The notes under the pieces were generated by a model. The model searched no databases. It was not told the DNA's origin and saw only the letters and a program-made list of their open reading frames with translations. This document shows, in pieces, positions 1 to 9,900 of a DNA stretch of 45,621 nt. How positions within the stretch are numbered: the first letter of the stretch is position 1; each line of letters begins with the position of its first letter. Location: the NCBI GenBank assembly GCA_903642225.1, contig CAHJWI010000037.1:1-45621 (forward strand), in the 5' to 3' direction. The translations under genes and the position numbers were made by a program. Origin of the DNA: Acidobacteriaceae bacterium (GTDB taxonomy: Bacteria; Acidobacteriota; Terriglobia; Terriglobales; Acidobacteriaceae).

Positions 1-1462
1 CGCCAGGGTGGTCGGTCGAAGTCATGCGGCTACGAACCTGAAACATGCCACCGTGGCGATCGACGATCTCCTGGGAGACCCATAGACCGAGACCAGTACC
101 GGTGATGCCTTTCGTGGAATAGAACGGCTCAAACAGGTGCGCCAGCGTTTGCGACGACATGCCGGTACCGTGGTCTGCAATGGTCAGCGCAATACCCTCG
201 CGGCCAAGCAGCGGGTGGCGAGTGCATGCAGTCCGCAGCACGATTTCGCCGCCTGCTGGAGAAGCGTCAATGGCATTGCCAAGCAGGTTGACGATGACTT
301 GGCGGAGCTCCCCTTCAAAGGCAGGCAGAGTGCGGCGCGTGCGAAAGTCCCGGCGCACGGTGATGTTCTGACGACGCATCCTTGGCTCAAAAAGAGCGAG
401 CACGGTGCCGGCGAGTTCGGCGACATCACTCTCTATGGCGCGGCTGCTTTGCCGGTGGAACCTCAGCGTCTGAACCGTGATTTGCGCGACCCGGTCAAGT
501 TCCTTTTGAGCCATGTCCAGATAGGTTCTTCCATCAACAGAAAGCTCGGTATTCTGCACAAGGTAAAGGCAGTTGGTGACTGCTGCCAGTGGGTTGTTGA
601 TCTCGTGAGCAATGGAGGCAGCGAGTCGGCCGGCAACGGCAAGCTTCTCCGTACGACGAAGCACCTCTTCAGCGTGTTTTCGGCCCGTGATATCTGCGAG
701 GAATGCTGCGATCTGGCGCTTGTCGGGAGCTTCGTCGGGGTTGAGGAAAGCAGTGCCAAAAAGAACATCTACGATTCCGCCGTCCTGCCGAAGCAGGCTG
801 GTCTCCACGGGCTCTCTGCCAGCCATGACGGCCAGGTGCTCAATCGATAGATCCAGCGAATCGCCGATCGTCCGCAGGGTGATGTCCCCACGCTGCATCT
901 GCTCGCTGGATGCTCCGAGCATCAGTTCGACAGCGGCGTTCGCATAAGTGATCTTGCCTTCAGCATCGCTGATCAGCAGGCCAAGCGGCATGGCATCGAC
1001 CAGACGGTGGAAGCGAGCTTCGCTGGCCTGCAGGGCCAGTTCCGCGGCAACACGGGAGCGCCGTGCGGCAGCCTCGCGCAGTTCCCTTTCAAGCACAGGT
1101 GCAAGGCGCGCAAGATTCTGCTTAATGACGTAGTCCTGTGCGCCTGCACGCATGCTGGAAACAGCAGTTTCCTCTGACATGGCTCCCGACATCATGATGA
1201 ATGGGACATCGTAGCCACTGACACGCAAAAGACTCAACGCCTCAGGACCGCTGAAATTGGGCAGGTTGTAGTCCGCCAGAATGACGCCAGGGAGAGGTGT
1301 TATGGCAAGTGCGGCCTGCATTTCGACGGCCGTCTCAACCCGCCGGATGGTGGGCACAAAACCTGCCCGCCGCAGGTGCCGCTCCAGCAGAAGGGCATCG
1401 TCTGCATTGTCCTCCACGAGCAGGACGTCAAGCGGTCTTGCCAGTCCTACCGAGTCGGGCAT
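1..1462 (-). CDS. Hybrid response-regulator/PAS/histidine kinase (3' end outside window)
   Basis: The frame opens with ATG at 1462 and runs without a stop to the left edge, giving about 487 visible residues. Domain order is a receiver domain (residues ~11-125; phospho-acceptor D64 in ILADYNLP, conserved K114), a PAS domain (~145-260), an HisKA domain (H285 in the H-box ASIAHEINNP), and an HATPase domain with the N-box NLLGNAID, DHGTGM, LFEPFYSTKG and GTGLGLW motifs. It is cytoplasmic; no membrane segment is visible. A kinase carrying its own N-terminal receiver typically works inside a phosphorelay. The start overlaps the end of the upstream response regulator by 16 bases, so the two are probably translationally coupled in one operon. 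The C-terminus is missing only because the window ends. What signal the PAS domain senses cannot be told. Confidence 0.9.
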   Translation of the reverse strand, partial: MPDSVGLARPLDVLLVEDNADDALLLERHLRRAGFVPTIRRVETAVEMQAALAITPLPGVILADYNLPNFSGPEALSLLRVSGYDVPFIMMSGAMSEETAVSSMRAGAQDYVIKQNLARLAPVLERELREAAARRSRVAAELALQASEARFHRLVDAMPLGLLISDAEGKITYANAAVELMLGASSEQMQRGDITLRTIGDSLDLSIEHLAVMAGREPVETSLLRQDGGIVDVLFGTAFLNPDEAPDKRQIAAFLADITGRKHAEEVLRRTEKLAVAGRLAASIAHEINNPLAAVTNCLYLVQNTELSVDGRTYLDMAQKELDRVAQITVQTLRFHRQSSRAIESDVAELAGTVLALFEPRMRRQNITVRRDFRTRRTLPAFEGELRQVIVNLLGNAIDASPAGGEIVLRTACTRHPLLGREGIALTIADHGTGMSSQTLAHLFEPFYSTKGITGTGLGLWVSQEIVDRHGGMFQVRSRMTSTDHPG

Positions 1463-1872
1463 TCGTTGAGCACCAGCCAGTACATGCCAAGCTGGCGCGT
1501 CGCTTCTGCGAAGTCAGTGAAGTTGACCGGCTTGCGAATATAGCTGTTCACACCAAGGCTGTAACTACGCACAACATCACGCTCTTCGTCAGATGAGGTC
1601 AGCACCACGACAGGAAGCATTTTGGTTTGGTCGCTTTCGCGAATGCGGCGCAGGACTTCCAGGCCATCGACCTTCGGCAACTTCAGGTCAAGTAGGATCA
1701 CCTGGGGCCGAATGGGATTGTCTCCGAAGAGCAGATTAACCGCCTCTTCGCCGTCGCGCGCGATGCTCACTTCGTTCGCAATATTAGATTTTTTCAGAGC
1801 GCGAATCGTAAGCAGCTCGTGGTCCGGATCATCTTCCACCAACATAATCATCTTTTTCACCGGCTCTGTCAT
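1447..1872 (-). CDS. Single-domain response regulator (Rcp1-like CheY family)
   Basis: This 141-residue protein is a lone receiver domain with no output domain. The acidic pocket is VEDDP near residues 12-16, the phospho-acceptor is D62 in VILLDLKLP, the switch Ser/Thr is in LTSSDEE (~T92), and the conserved lysine is K114 in IRKP. The sequence style matches the phytochrome-partner Rcp1 group rather than chemotaxis CheY. It lies 4 bases after the stop of the CHASE3 kinase gene and overlaps the next gene by 16 bases. The natural reading is a phosphorelay in which the upstream kinase phosphorylates this protein, which then acts on the downstream hybrid kinase or another partner. That wiring is inferred from gene order. 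Confidence 0.9.
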   Translation of the reverse strand: MTEPVKKMIMLVEDDPDHELLTIRALKKSNIANEVSIARDGEEAVNLLFGDNPIRPQVILLDLKLPKVDGLEVLRRIRESDQTKMLPVVVLTSSDEERDVVRSYSLGVNSYIRKPVNFTDFAEATRQLGMYWLVLNECPTR

Positions 1873-1876
1873 GCGG

Positions 1877-3307
1877 TCATCCTAGCGTAAACCAAAAGCA
1901 TGCGCCATGACCCACTTGGCTGTTGGCCCAGATGGTTCCGTGGTGACGACGAACCACACGCGCCACCGTGGCAAGGCCTATTCCTGATCCCTTGAAGTCT
2001 TTGTCACCGTGCAAACGGTTGAAAGCGTTAAACAGCTTTTCGGAATAACGCATGTCGAAACCCGCACCATCGTCTTCCACAAGGAAGGCCTGTTTTGGTT
2101 CGTCGTAGCGCACGCAGATCTGGCTCTCACGCTTCCGCGAGCTGAACTTCACAGCATTTCCCAAAAGATTCTCGAAGGCAACTCGAAGCAATCCGGGATC
2201 CGCATTGGCGCGCATGCCGGGATCGATGCGGAAGTGCAGAATCTGCTCCGGATTTTCATCACGAAGGTTCGCGGCAACACTCTCAACCAGAGCGGTGACA
2301 TCAACCTCGGCGCGATTCACCTCAGACCGCGTGATGCGGCTGAGCTGTAGCAGCGCATCGATGAGCCCGCCCATCCGCTGCACGCCGGCGCGTACGCGCT
2401 TAATGTAGTCACGGCCAGTATCGTCCAAGGCATCGGTGTAATCCTCCTCAAGGGCGAGGCTGAAACCGTCGATGGTGCGCAGCGGTGCGCGAAGATCATG
2501 AGACACCGAGTAGCTGAACGCCTCAAGCTCACGATTCGTTGTCTCGATCTCGGCGGTGCGTTTGCGAACACGCTCCTCGAGTTCTACATTCAGCGTCTGT
2601 AACTCGTCCGAGGTGCGTGCAATTTCGTCGTTGGCTAGGGTGAGTCGGGCTGCGGAGTCTTCGGAGACCAAGCGAAGTTTCCGCTCGCGGGCGAGATAGT
2701 ACAAAACCGTAAGCAGTAATAAGAGATCAAGACCGGCGGCAACGGCGGTCGCTGTATACGCGCGGTCCCCGCTCCTGCGCTCGGCATCCTCACGGATCAC
2801 GAGTAGGCGCCGTTCCTCATCCTCGGCACGACTGGCAACTGCACGCAGATGGGTCATCTGCGCGAAACCATTGCTCTTCAGGCCGCTCAGACGCGCTGCA
2901 TCAAAATCGCGGTCGCGCCGCATTTGGGCACCATCATCCAGCTGCGCCAGACGCTGAGAGACAATGGCTCGCAAATCGTTCGCGTTTTGCTTCTGATTTG
3001 GATTGTCAGCAGTCAGCTTTGCGAACTCTTCAACCTGCTTCAGCAGGTTTGCGCGAGCTTCCAAGAATGAATTCAAGTACTTGCCATCGCCTGTAAGAAC
3101 GAAACCACCTGCGCCTGTTTCGGCGTCATTAGCCGAACCGATGATGGTTCGAATCTGGCCGATGACCTGCCATGTGTGGCTCAGCCAGAACTCGCTTTGC
3201 AGCAGGTTGTGGATGGCACCAAAAGCTAAAAAAGCGTTTACGAGAACGACAAGGACAATGCTCGCAAGGATGGGACCGGTGACGCCGCGCCGGATGGTTG
3301 CTTTCAT
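1877..3307 (-). CDS. CHASE3-domain membrane sensor histidine kinase
   Basis: The 476-residue protein has a transmembrane segment at residues ~11-33, an extracytoplasmic CHASE3-type helical sensor (~35-180, with the ETGAGGFVLTGD signature near residue 63), a second transmembrane segment (~184-206) and a coiled-coil linker (~215-260). The HisKA domain has H270 in the H-box VSHDLRAPL. The HATPase domain has FENLLGNAVKFSS near 378, the D-G-x-G motif near 412 and GSGIGLATV near 440. It is an inner-membrane sensor of the same kinase subclass as bacteriophytochrome-like kinases that work with Rcp1 regulators, which fits the regulator encoded 4 bases downstream. It is the first gene of a three-gene minus-strand operon. 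The ligand is unknown; CHASE3 domains are poorly characterised sensors. Confidence 0.92.
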   Translation of the reverse strand: MKATIRRGVTGPILASIVLVVLVNAFLAFGAIHNLLQSEFWLSHTWQVIGQIRTIIGSANDAETGAGGFVLTGDGKYLNSFLEARANLLKQVEEFAKLTADNPNQKQNANDLRAIVSQRLAQLDDGAQMRRDRDFDAARLSGLKSNGFAQMTHLRAVASRAEDEERRLLVIREDAERRSGDRAYTATAVAAGLDLLLLLTVLYYLARERKLRLVSEDSAARLTLANDEIARTSDELQTLNVELEERVRKRTAEIETTNRELEAFSYSVSHDLRAPLRTIDGFSLALEEDYTDALDDTGRDYIKRVRAGVQRMGGLIDALLQLSRITRSEVNRAEVDVTALVESVAANLRDENPEQILHFRIDPGMRANADPGLLRVAFENLLGNAVKFSSRKRESQICVRYDEPKQAFLVEDDGAGFDMRYSEKLFNAFNRLHGDKDFKGSGIGLATVARVVRRHHGTIWANSQVGHGACFWFTLG

Positions 3308-3592
3308 GCTGCCTCAGACTGCCCTTTGTAGAATGTATGCCCGTGACACGCAGTGTACAGGCCTACTGGCGAGCGGAATTGCGGGTAGACGCAGCTAAGA
3401 TCAATTTGACAGCGCACGCGCTTACAACAGCGTGCATGCCAGAGGACGACATAGGCAGCATGAGAGAAGCATGACTGCGATGGCGCGTCAAGACTGCCAT
3501 GGACAGTACCGACGGTCAGGAGAACGTGACGGCTAAACCCGATACAGACGACGGTAATTAGGCCTACAGTTCTGCTCAAGGATGGGGGACAT

Positions 3593-4102
3593 ATGCTGGT
3601 TGGACGGAAACTATACTGGGAGCTAGTGACCACAGGCTTGGTGCTTGGTGCATCGGTCTGCAAGGCAGACACGCTGAAGTATAGCTATGTTGACAGCTTT
3701 CGACCTGAAACGTTCAGCTTCGAGCTGCAATCAACTCCAGCGGTGACACCGACGCTGCCGCTGGGTACGGGTTTTCAAACCGCAACCACACCCATTACGG
3801 TGAACGGGCAGACCGCACCGGGCTTTCTCGAATTCGGGACGGTAGACGGCGGTTTCTACCTGCAATCCGGCACCGTTTCAGGGTACCTTGCGGGACCTGT
3901 CCTGTTTACCTCCTCCCTTGCATCGCCCGTGCTACTGACCGGCACATTCCAGCTTTTTGGGGCACTGGGTGGTGGGGGTACGAGCGGCACCTTGACCGTA
4001 ACGGATGTAGCGCCGGAACCACCCAGCATTCTGCTACTTGGCACTTCCATGGTTGCAATGGCTGCACTTATATACGCTCGCACCCGACAACCGGTGCAGT
4101 AG
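3593..4102 (+). CDS. Secreted PEP-CTERM-anchored protein of unknown function
   Basis: The protein has 169 residues. It begins with a short basic n-region and a hydrophobic stretch ending near CKA-DT (residue ~25), consistent with a Sec signal peptide. The body is rich in Gly, Thr, Ser and Val. The C-terminus carries P141-E142-P143, then a hydrophobic helix (~145-161), then basic residues (ARTR). This is the tripartite PEP-CTERM sorting signal, which exosortase cleaves to place the protein in the outer envelope or exopolysaccharide. No exosortase is visible in the window. A purine-rich AAGGATGGGGG stretch just before the ATG serves as ribosome binding site. It is transcribed away from the kinase operon. 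The mature domain is not recognised; acidobacterial PEP-CTERM proteins are often matrix-associated. Confidence 0.75.
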   Translation: MLVGRKLYWELVTTGLVLGASVCKADTLKYSYVDSFRPETFSFELQSTPAVTPTLPLGTGFQTATTPITVNGQTAPGFLEFGTVDGGFYLQSGTVSGYLAGPVLFTSSLASPVLLTGTFQLFGALGGGGTSGTLTVTDVAPEPPSILLLGTSMVAMAALIYARTRQPVQ

Positions 4103-4374
4103 CTCCTGGTTGCCGCGAATTCGTGCGACCGCACTCAGGTACAGCTTTGCGAATCGCTTGTGCCCTAGCACCTTTAGCTTCGGGTTGCCGTTCTCGCCGG
4201 CAATTGCTGCAGTGCTATCCTTCGGCAACGCTTCCAACCGAGGCCATACCCGTTCCGCTGAAGACAAAGCACTACCCTGCTCGCGGGCCAGTCCCCTCCC
4301 ATGAGTCACAAGCTGCGTATGACGCGGGTGGCGGTCGCTCAAAGCTCGCAATGCGGTCTGCCCTTCGGCCATCA

Positions 4375-4620
4375 ACTGATCGAAGCCATGCCCAACGTCC
4401 GGATATACAGGCAGCTCGACCGGAACCGCTGCTGCTGAGAGCTTTCCGCGTTGTCGATAGCCTCCAGCATCCGCAGGTCCAGGTCACCGATCTCAATGTA
4501 AGCCGGTGCCAAGCCCTGCTTCTCGATCTACTGCTTGGAGCAGGCCACGAGCATCGTCCTGAACCACCCTCCGTCGTTCCAGCGCGTGTGCAGGATTAAG
4601 TTGGCCTGCTCTACGGCAGG
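4375..4620 (-). pseudogene. Decayed alpha/beta-hydrolase (HSL/esterase-type) C-terminal remnant
   Basis: Two adjacent pieces in different frames match the C-terminal third of alpha/beta-hydrolase-3 esterases. One, around 4485-4515, reads LAPAYIEIGDLDL, the strand carrying the catalytic Asp. The other, around 4378-4430, reads VPVELPVYPDVGHGFD, with the catalytic His. In a working enzyme they lie in one frame about 20-25 residues apart; here a frameshift near 4440 separates them and an in-frame TAG sits at 4528-4530. The nucleophile region is not visible. An open frame continues to 4034 into the PEP-CTERM gene, but I recognise nothing there. The stretch 4621-4749 shows no gene. Family assignment rests on two short motifs. 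Confidence 0.5.
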
Positions 4621-4749
4621 CGTCTTGACGGCGACCTGAGCGAACCCGGCATTACGACTCGTTCGCTTGCTTCGCCAAGGATACTGCGCTGGTTGTCGAC
4701 TTACTTGCCGTTCTCACGGCGTTGACTCTCTTTCGACACATAGCAGGAG

Positions 4750-6879
4750 TCATTCTTTCCCCGCGTACTTGTCAAGCCACTTCAACTCTTCGCGCAGAGC
4801 GACATACCCGTGCCACGGGTTGTTTCCCAGCGGATGGTTCTCCCCGGGAAACTGCAGCAACGCGTGCGGCACCTCCAAGCGTTCCAGCGCCCGCTCAAAC
4901 ACAATCTGCTCGAAGAAGCTCACCCGGTCATCTGCGTCGCCGCCGATCATGTGTGTCGGCGTCTTCACCTTATTCATCTGAAATAGCGCTGCCTCGCTTT
5001 GGTACAACTCCGGCTTCTCCCACGGCGCGCCCGATAAATACCAGGCATCGTCAAAGCTCAGGTCGTCAAAGCCCCAGTTTGCTGCATGCTCCACCGCGCC
5101 GGCTCCGGTCATGGCGGCCTTAAACCGGGTCGTTTGCGTGATGATCCAGTTCGTCATATACCCGCCGTAGCTGTAGCCGGCAATGGCAAGGTGATCCGGG
5201 TTTGCGACGCCCTCTTCTACCAAAGCATCTACACCAGCGAGAATGTCACCGCCCGGAGCGCTAACCAAGTGTGGTGTGATGCCAAGCTGAAAGGCGTCGC
5301 CATACCCGGTCGAACCACGGTAGTTCGGTTGGAATACCAGCCATCCCTGCGCGGCCGCCATGCCTGCCCAGTCATACCAGTTCGCTCCGAAGCGGTCGCC
5401 GTCGGCGTCCGCCGGCCCACCATGGATCAGTGTCAGCATCCGCAGGTGCTGCGCGCCCCTTTTGCCGGGCGGATATACAAGCACACCCTGCACCGCCTTT
5501 CCGTCCTTGCTTTTCCACTCATACGGTTGCCACTCCGGTTTGGCCCGCTCTGCAAAGACCGGGTTCAAGGCCGTGATCGCTTCGGGGTTCTTCAGCCTGC
5601 CCGCGTCCTCCGCAAGGTAAACCTGTGTCGGCACACCGATTTCTGAGTGCGTAAACAACATCGCTCCACCGTGGTTGGCCAAACTCAACCGTCCATACGC
5701 TCCCGGCCTGGCCGCGAGCGCCTCGAAGCGGTCGCCCTCCAGCCGATACACAGATCGGTTCATCCCCTTCAAGCCAACGGCATATACCTTGCCGTCGTGC
5801 GCCACCGTCAGGTCTTCCCAGGACCCATCAAACTTGCTTCCCAGCCGCGCTGGCACACCAGAAGCCACATCGATTGCGTATACCCGCCCCTGCACGTCCT
5901 GGTACGGCCCTTCCATCGATCCACCAGCCGCGCGCACCATCACATACACCTTCCTGCCGGTCGGATCCCAGGCAAGCCGTCCCTCCAGCCCCTGGTTACG
6001 CGTAATCTGCTTCGGTTCGCCACCGCCAGCCGAAACCACATACAGTTCCGTGTCCGCAGGGTTCTCAAGCCGATGCGCTACCGGGCCTGTTTCAAAAGCG
6101 ATCTTGTCCCCAGCTTGAGACACGGCGATCTCTTCCATCGCCAGCGAATTGTGCGCGATGACCCTTGCTTCCTTTGGATATTCCGGCTTGTCTGCAGCCG
6201 GCTTCGGCTCCTCATGCGCCTGCGGAACCGCTGCGTTCGCGCGAAGTGCGGCGTCTATCGAAAGCGAAAGCAATGTGTCGCCACGATCCTTGTCGCGCCA
6301 CTCCACCACGTCCTTCCAATCTTTCTTGTGTGCCTCCTCGGCAATTTTGGACCTTGGCTCCATCACCGAAAACAAGATCTGGTTGCCTGTCGGCGTCCAC
6401 GTAAACGCATGCAAATTGAGCGGCTCGCGATACAGCGGAAACGCCTCGCCTCCACCCGCGGGCAGAATCCAAATCCGCCCTGTCTTGCCCTTTTCTGCGC
6501 CGCCAACACCGTCGCCTTCGCCTGAGGGCTTGTCTTCCCCCAGCAACGGCCGGTCCGACACAAACGCGATATAAGTTCCATCCGGTGACCACTCCGGCCC
6601 TGAGTCGTTTCCAGAGCTCGTCAATGGCATCATGACGCCGCCACCACGGCGCCAGAGCCAAAGCTTTTTCTGGAATCTGTCGTGCGCCCAGTCCGGACTA
6701 GATGTTCCGATCACCGCCGCTGACCCGTCCGGGGCAATCTGCGACGCAGTGATCTCCGTGGTGTTCAGGTATTCCTCTAGCGTGATGGCCTTCTGCGCAA
6801 CCAAAGCAGGCACGACGAAGAACGGTACCACGCGAAGCAACACTGATGACGGGGACCAAAACTTCAACAAACGTCGCAT
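4750..6879 (-). CDS. Secreted S9-family (prolyl-oligopeptidase-like) peptidase
   Basis: The protein has 709 residues: an N-terminal signal sequence (~1-29, ending VPALVAQ), a WD40-like beta-propeller (~35-440), and a C-terminal alpha/beta-hydrolase domain (~450-705). The catalytic triad reads S570 in GYSYGG, D651 in GDADDRV and H682 in ENHP, in the normal order for S9. The length fits the DPP-IV/acylaminoacyl-peptidase group, which cleaves short peptides. Start ATG 6879 has GAAGG seven bases upstream. It lies 84 bases after the stop of an Oar-like TonB receptor on the same strand, so receptor and peptidase probably share a transcript and serve peptide uptake and breakdown. Exact specificity cannot be read from sequence. 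Confidence 0.9.
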   Translation of the reverse strand: MRRLLKFWSPSSVLLRVVPFFVVPALVAQKAITLEEYLNTTEITASQIAPDGSAAVIGTSSPDWAHDRFQKKLWLWRRGGGVMMPLTSSGNDSGPEWSPDGTYIAFVSDRPLLGEDKPSGEGDGVGGAEKGKTGRIWILPAGGGEAFPLYREPLNLHAFTWTPTGNQILFSVMEPRSKIAEEAHKKDWKDVVEWRDKDRGDTLLSLSIDAALRANAAVPQAHEEPKPAADKPEYPKEARVIAHNSLAMEEIAVSQAGDKIAFETGPVAHRLENPADTELYVVSAGGGEPKQITRNQGLEGRLAWDPTGRKVYVMVRAAGGSMEGPYQDVQGRVYAIDVASGVPARLGSKFDGSWEDLTVAHDGKVYAVGLKGMNRSVYRLEGDRFEALAARPGAYGRLSLANHGGAMLFTHSEIGVPTQVYLAEDAGRLKNPEAITALNPVFAERAKPEWQPYEWKSKDGKAVQGVLVYPPGKRGAQHLRMLTLIHGGPADADGDRFGANWYDWAGMAAAQGWLVFQPNYRGSTGYGDAFQLGITPHLVSAPGGDILAGVDALVEEGVANPDHLAIAGYSYGGYMTNWIITQTTRFKAAMTGAGAVEHAANWGFDDLSFDDAWYLSGAPWEKPELYQSEAALFQMNKVKTPTHMIGGDADDRVSFFEQIVFERALERLEVPHALLQFPGENHPLGNNPWHGYVALREELKWLDKYAGKE

Positions 6880-6963
6880 GCGACTACCTTCGAAACCTTC
6901 TGTGCAACGCGAAAATACGGAGCAGAAGGCGTACGTACCGCAGAGCCAGCCGCACGCCGATGG

Positions 6964-9900
6964 TTAAAAGTCATAGCGCAACGAGAATTGCATCCGTCGC
7001 GGCGCACCAAGTTGGGCCGTCGCCACACCCAAGTTGCCACCGGTCAGCTGGTTGCTGATCGAGGTCGGATCGAAGCGGAACGTGTTTGTCACGTTGTATA
7101 CCTCCCAGGCAAAACGCAGGTCGCCACTTTCGATCTTCCACGATTTATTCAGGCCGCTGTCCAAGGCGAAGTAGCCATCACCACGAAAGTTGTTTCGCTC
7201 CCCCGCCTCTCCGGGGTATTCCACGCGCACGGGCGAACCAGACGTCACACCACTGTTGATCCCGCTGGCATTATCGAAGAATTGCGGGTTGCCCGATGCG
7301 TCGAAGTGCCTGCGAAGTTTCGCTCCGGCTTTGTTGGTCACTACTCCAAAACCGGTAATCTGCCAATCGGTTGTCCAGCCCGGTTCAATCAGGGAAAAGG
7401 GAAGCCCGCTCGTAACACGCAAGATCCCCGTCGACTGCCATCCACCGATCAGGGCGTTTACCAAGCCGTTGCTGTTGCCGAACGACGCCTTTCCGCGTCC
7501 CACCGGCAGTTGGTAGACGTAGTTCAACGTAAGGTTGTGAGTGATGTCGAAGTCCGAGGTCGCGCGGTTCAGGTACGGCTTCCATGTGTTCTGAATCTCA
7601 CTTGACGCTGCCGCGACCCCGTTTGAGAACTCCGAAGTCCGCTCTGCGTCGGAACCCATGTCGATCGAACGCGAGTAGGTGTAGCTCACGTCTGCCTGGA
7701 ACCCATGGCTCATCGGGTGCCGCAGCGTCACCTGTCCCGCATTGTAGTAACTCATGCCAATCGTCGAAAGGGCGTACAACGACGAGAACTGGTTTTGCCA
7801 GAACTTTGACTGGTAGCCGGCTGGGCAACCATATACGCAATAGAAGTCGATGTCGGCTAGCGCCGTGGTTCCCCCCAGAAAGGATCGGTATGGTGCCCAC
7901 TCATTCGTGTAGATCGCTTGGGTGGCGCTTTCTCCGGCATAATCCACACCCGCCATGAACGGGAAGACATTTTCAAAGTATGGAATGGCAGAAACGGCAG
8001 ATGTATTGTCCCCGTTATTCCGGTCCACAAGCCCAGACAGCTGGGCCGCTGCAGCGTAATAGTCTCCACCGCCCTTGGGATCGGTGTAATCGACCGGCTG
8101 AGCCAGGTCAAGGCTTTGCAGCAGGTGCCGACCCAGCCGCCCAACATATGCCGTCTCAAGCGTGAACCCACCACCAATCTCACGTTGTACGGAAAGGTCG
8201 AACGCTTCGGTGTACGGTGTTTTCAGCTTGCTGTCGAGTCCCCAGGTGATCGCGAAGTTTCCCGTTGGTGCGGTAAAAGGAAAGGCTTGTGTCGCCGGAC
8301 CTGTGCCATTGCTGAATGGCAACGTGTTACGGCTGGTGAAGCGCGGCGACGTTGAAAATTTCTGGATACCGGCCTGGTTAGTCACTGAGGTAGCCAGACC
8401 AAAAGATCCGTTCTGATCGAAGGTGTTGACCAAGCCCTCTCCATAGTGATCGAAGTACATGCCCGCACCTGCGCGGATCGATGTCTTTGGATTCGGGGAG
8501 TAGACAATCGCGAACCGTGGAGCAATGTTGTTTTTCGATTTCGCCCAGTAACCCGGCTTGCCGTAGAAGGCTCCGCTCGGCGCAAAGTCCAGGTTCGGTT
8601 CATAGATTTGGCCTTGCAGCGCCGCCGCCTCTCTCTGCATGAACCAGGCATGCGTATCAATCGTCGGCATCACCTGCTGACCCTTCGTCTCGTATGGCGT
8701 TTGTAGAATCGTATGCCGAATGCCGAAAGTGACCGTTAAATTCGGCTGAATGCGCCAGGAATCCTGAAGATAGTACTCGAATTCATTGGCCTTGAAGTGC
8801 CGTTCGATCGAGGCGCCATCCGCCAACAAGGTTCCATTTGTTGCGCTGCTTACCTGGTAATTCGAGACATTGGTCACCGAAGGAATCGTGCCAAGCAGGT
8901 TGGCAAGGGCCTGCTGATACGAGGTCGAAAATCCGCCATCGACCGGCTGCGCTCCTGCCAGGGTGGGTTGCGGTGTTTTGCCTCCAAGCCATGAAGGATT
9001 GCTCGATGCGCTGTTAAAGGAGTTCGAGTCAGAGGACCGGTTCTGATGCACCAGTCTCCAGTTCCCGCCCACCTGAATGTTGTGGTTGCCCTTTACCCAG
9101 TTCAGGTTGTCAATGACGTTACTGACCGGAACGCTAGTTGTGGTCGAGCGTGTCTGTGCCGTCGGTGTATCCAGATAGCGGAAGCTCACGTAATCGCCCG
9201 ATCCCAAACCACTGCGTCCATAACCCTGGCGAATGTACCCATACCGAATGTCGTTGACAAGGTTCGGCGTGACGGTCCACGTATCGCCAAAGGTCATCCC
9301 CTTTGAGTTGTCCACCAGTTCAAACGATGGCCCCTGGCCCGGAAACTGCTCCGCCCCGCCCGTCGTGTCCTTCTGTAGATTGCCTCGCGCAAACAGACGG
9401 TGCTTCGCTGATGGCACATAGTCGAACTTCACGATCGTGGTGTTCGTTGTGACCGGATTTGGAGATGAGAACGTGTATGAGCCCGTATTCAGCCCATCCC
9501 CCATTTCCGCTCCATTCGCCGCAGGAAAGCTGTTGAAAAAAGCGAGCGCATTTGGGTTCGGCCCTGGTCCTGCGGTGTACGAGGGGGTTCCACATACGCC
9601 GCATCCATTAGTAGAGTCGATTTGGGTCACCTGCTGTGGCGTCAGTGACACGACACTTCCATCCGCCCCGGTATATTTCAGGATTCCTTGCTGGTACGAC
9701 GCTGTAGGAGTGGTTCGCTGCACGATCGCGCTTTCCGCTCGGCGCAATCCTTCATAGTTTGCGAAGAAGAACAGTTTGTCTTTGACGATGGGGCCGCCCA
9801 GATCGCCGCCGAAGATATTGCGGATCAACTTTGCAGGACGGTTTGGCTGTCCCGCGGCTATCTGCGCATTTTTAAGGAAGAAGTCGTTTGCTACGGTGAA

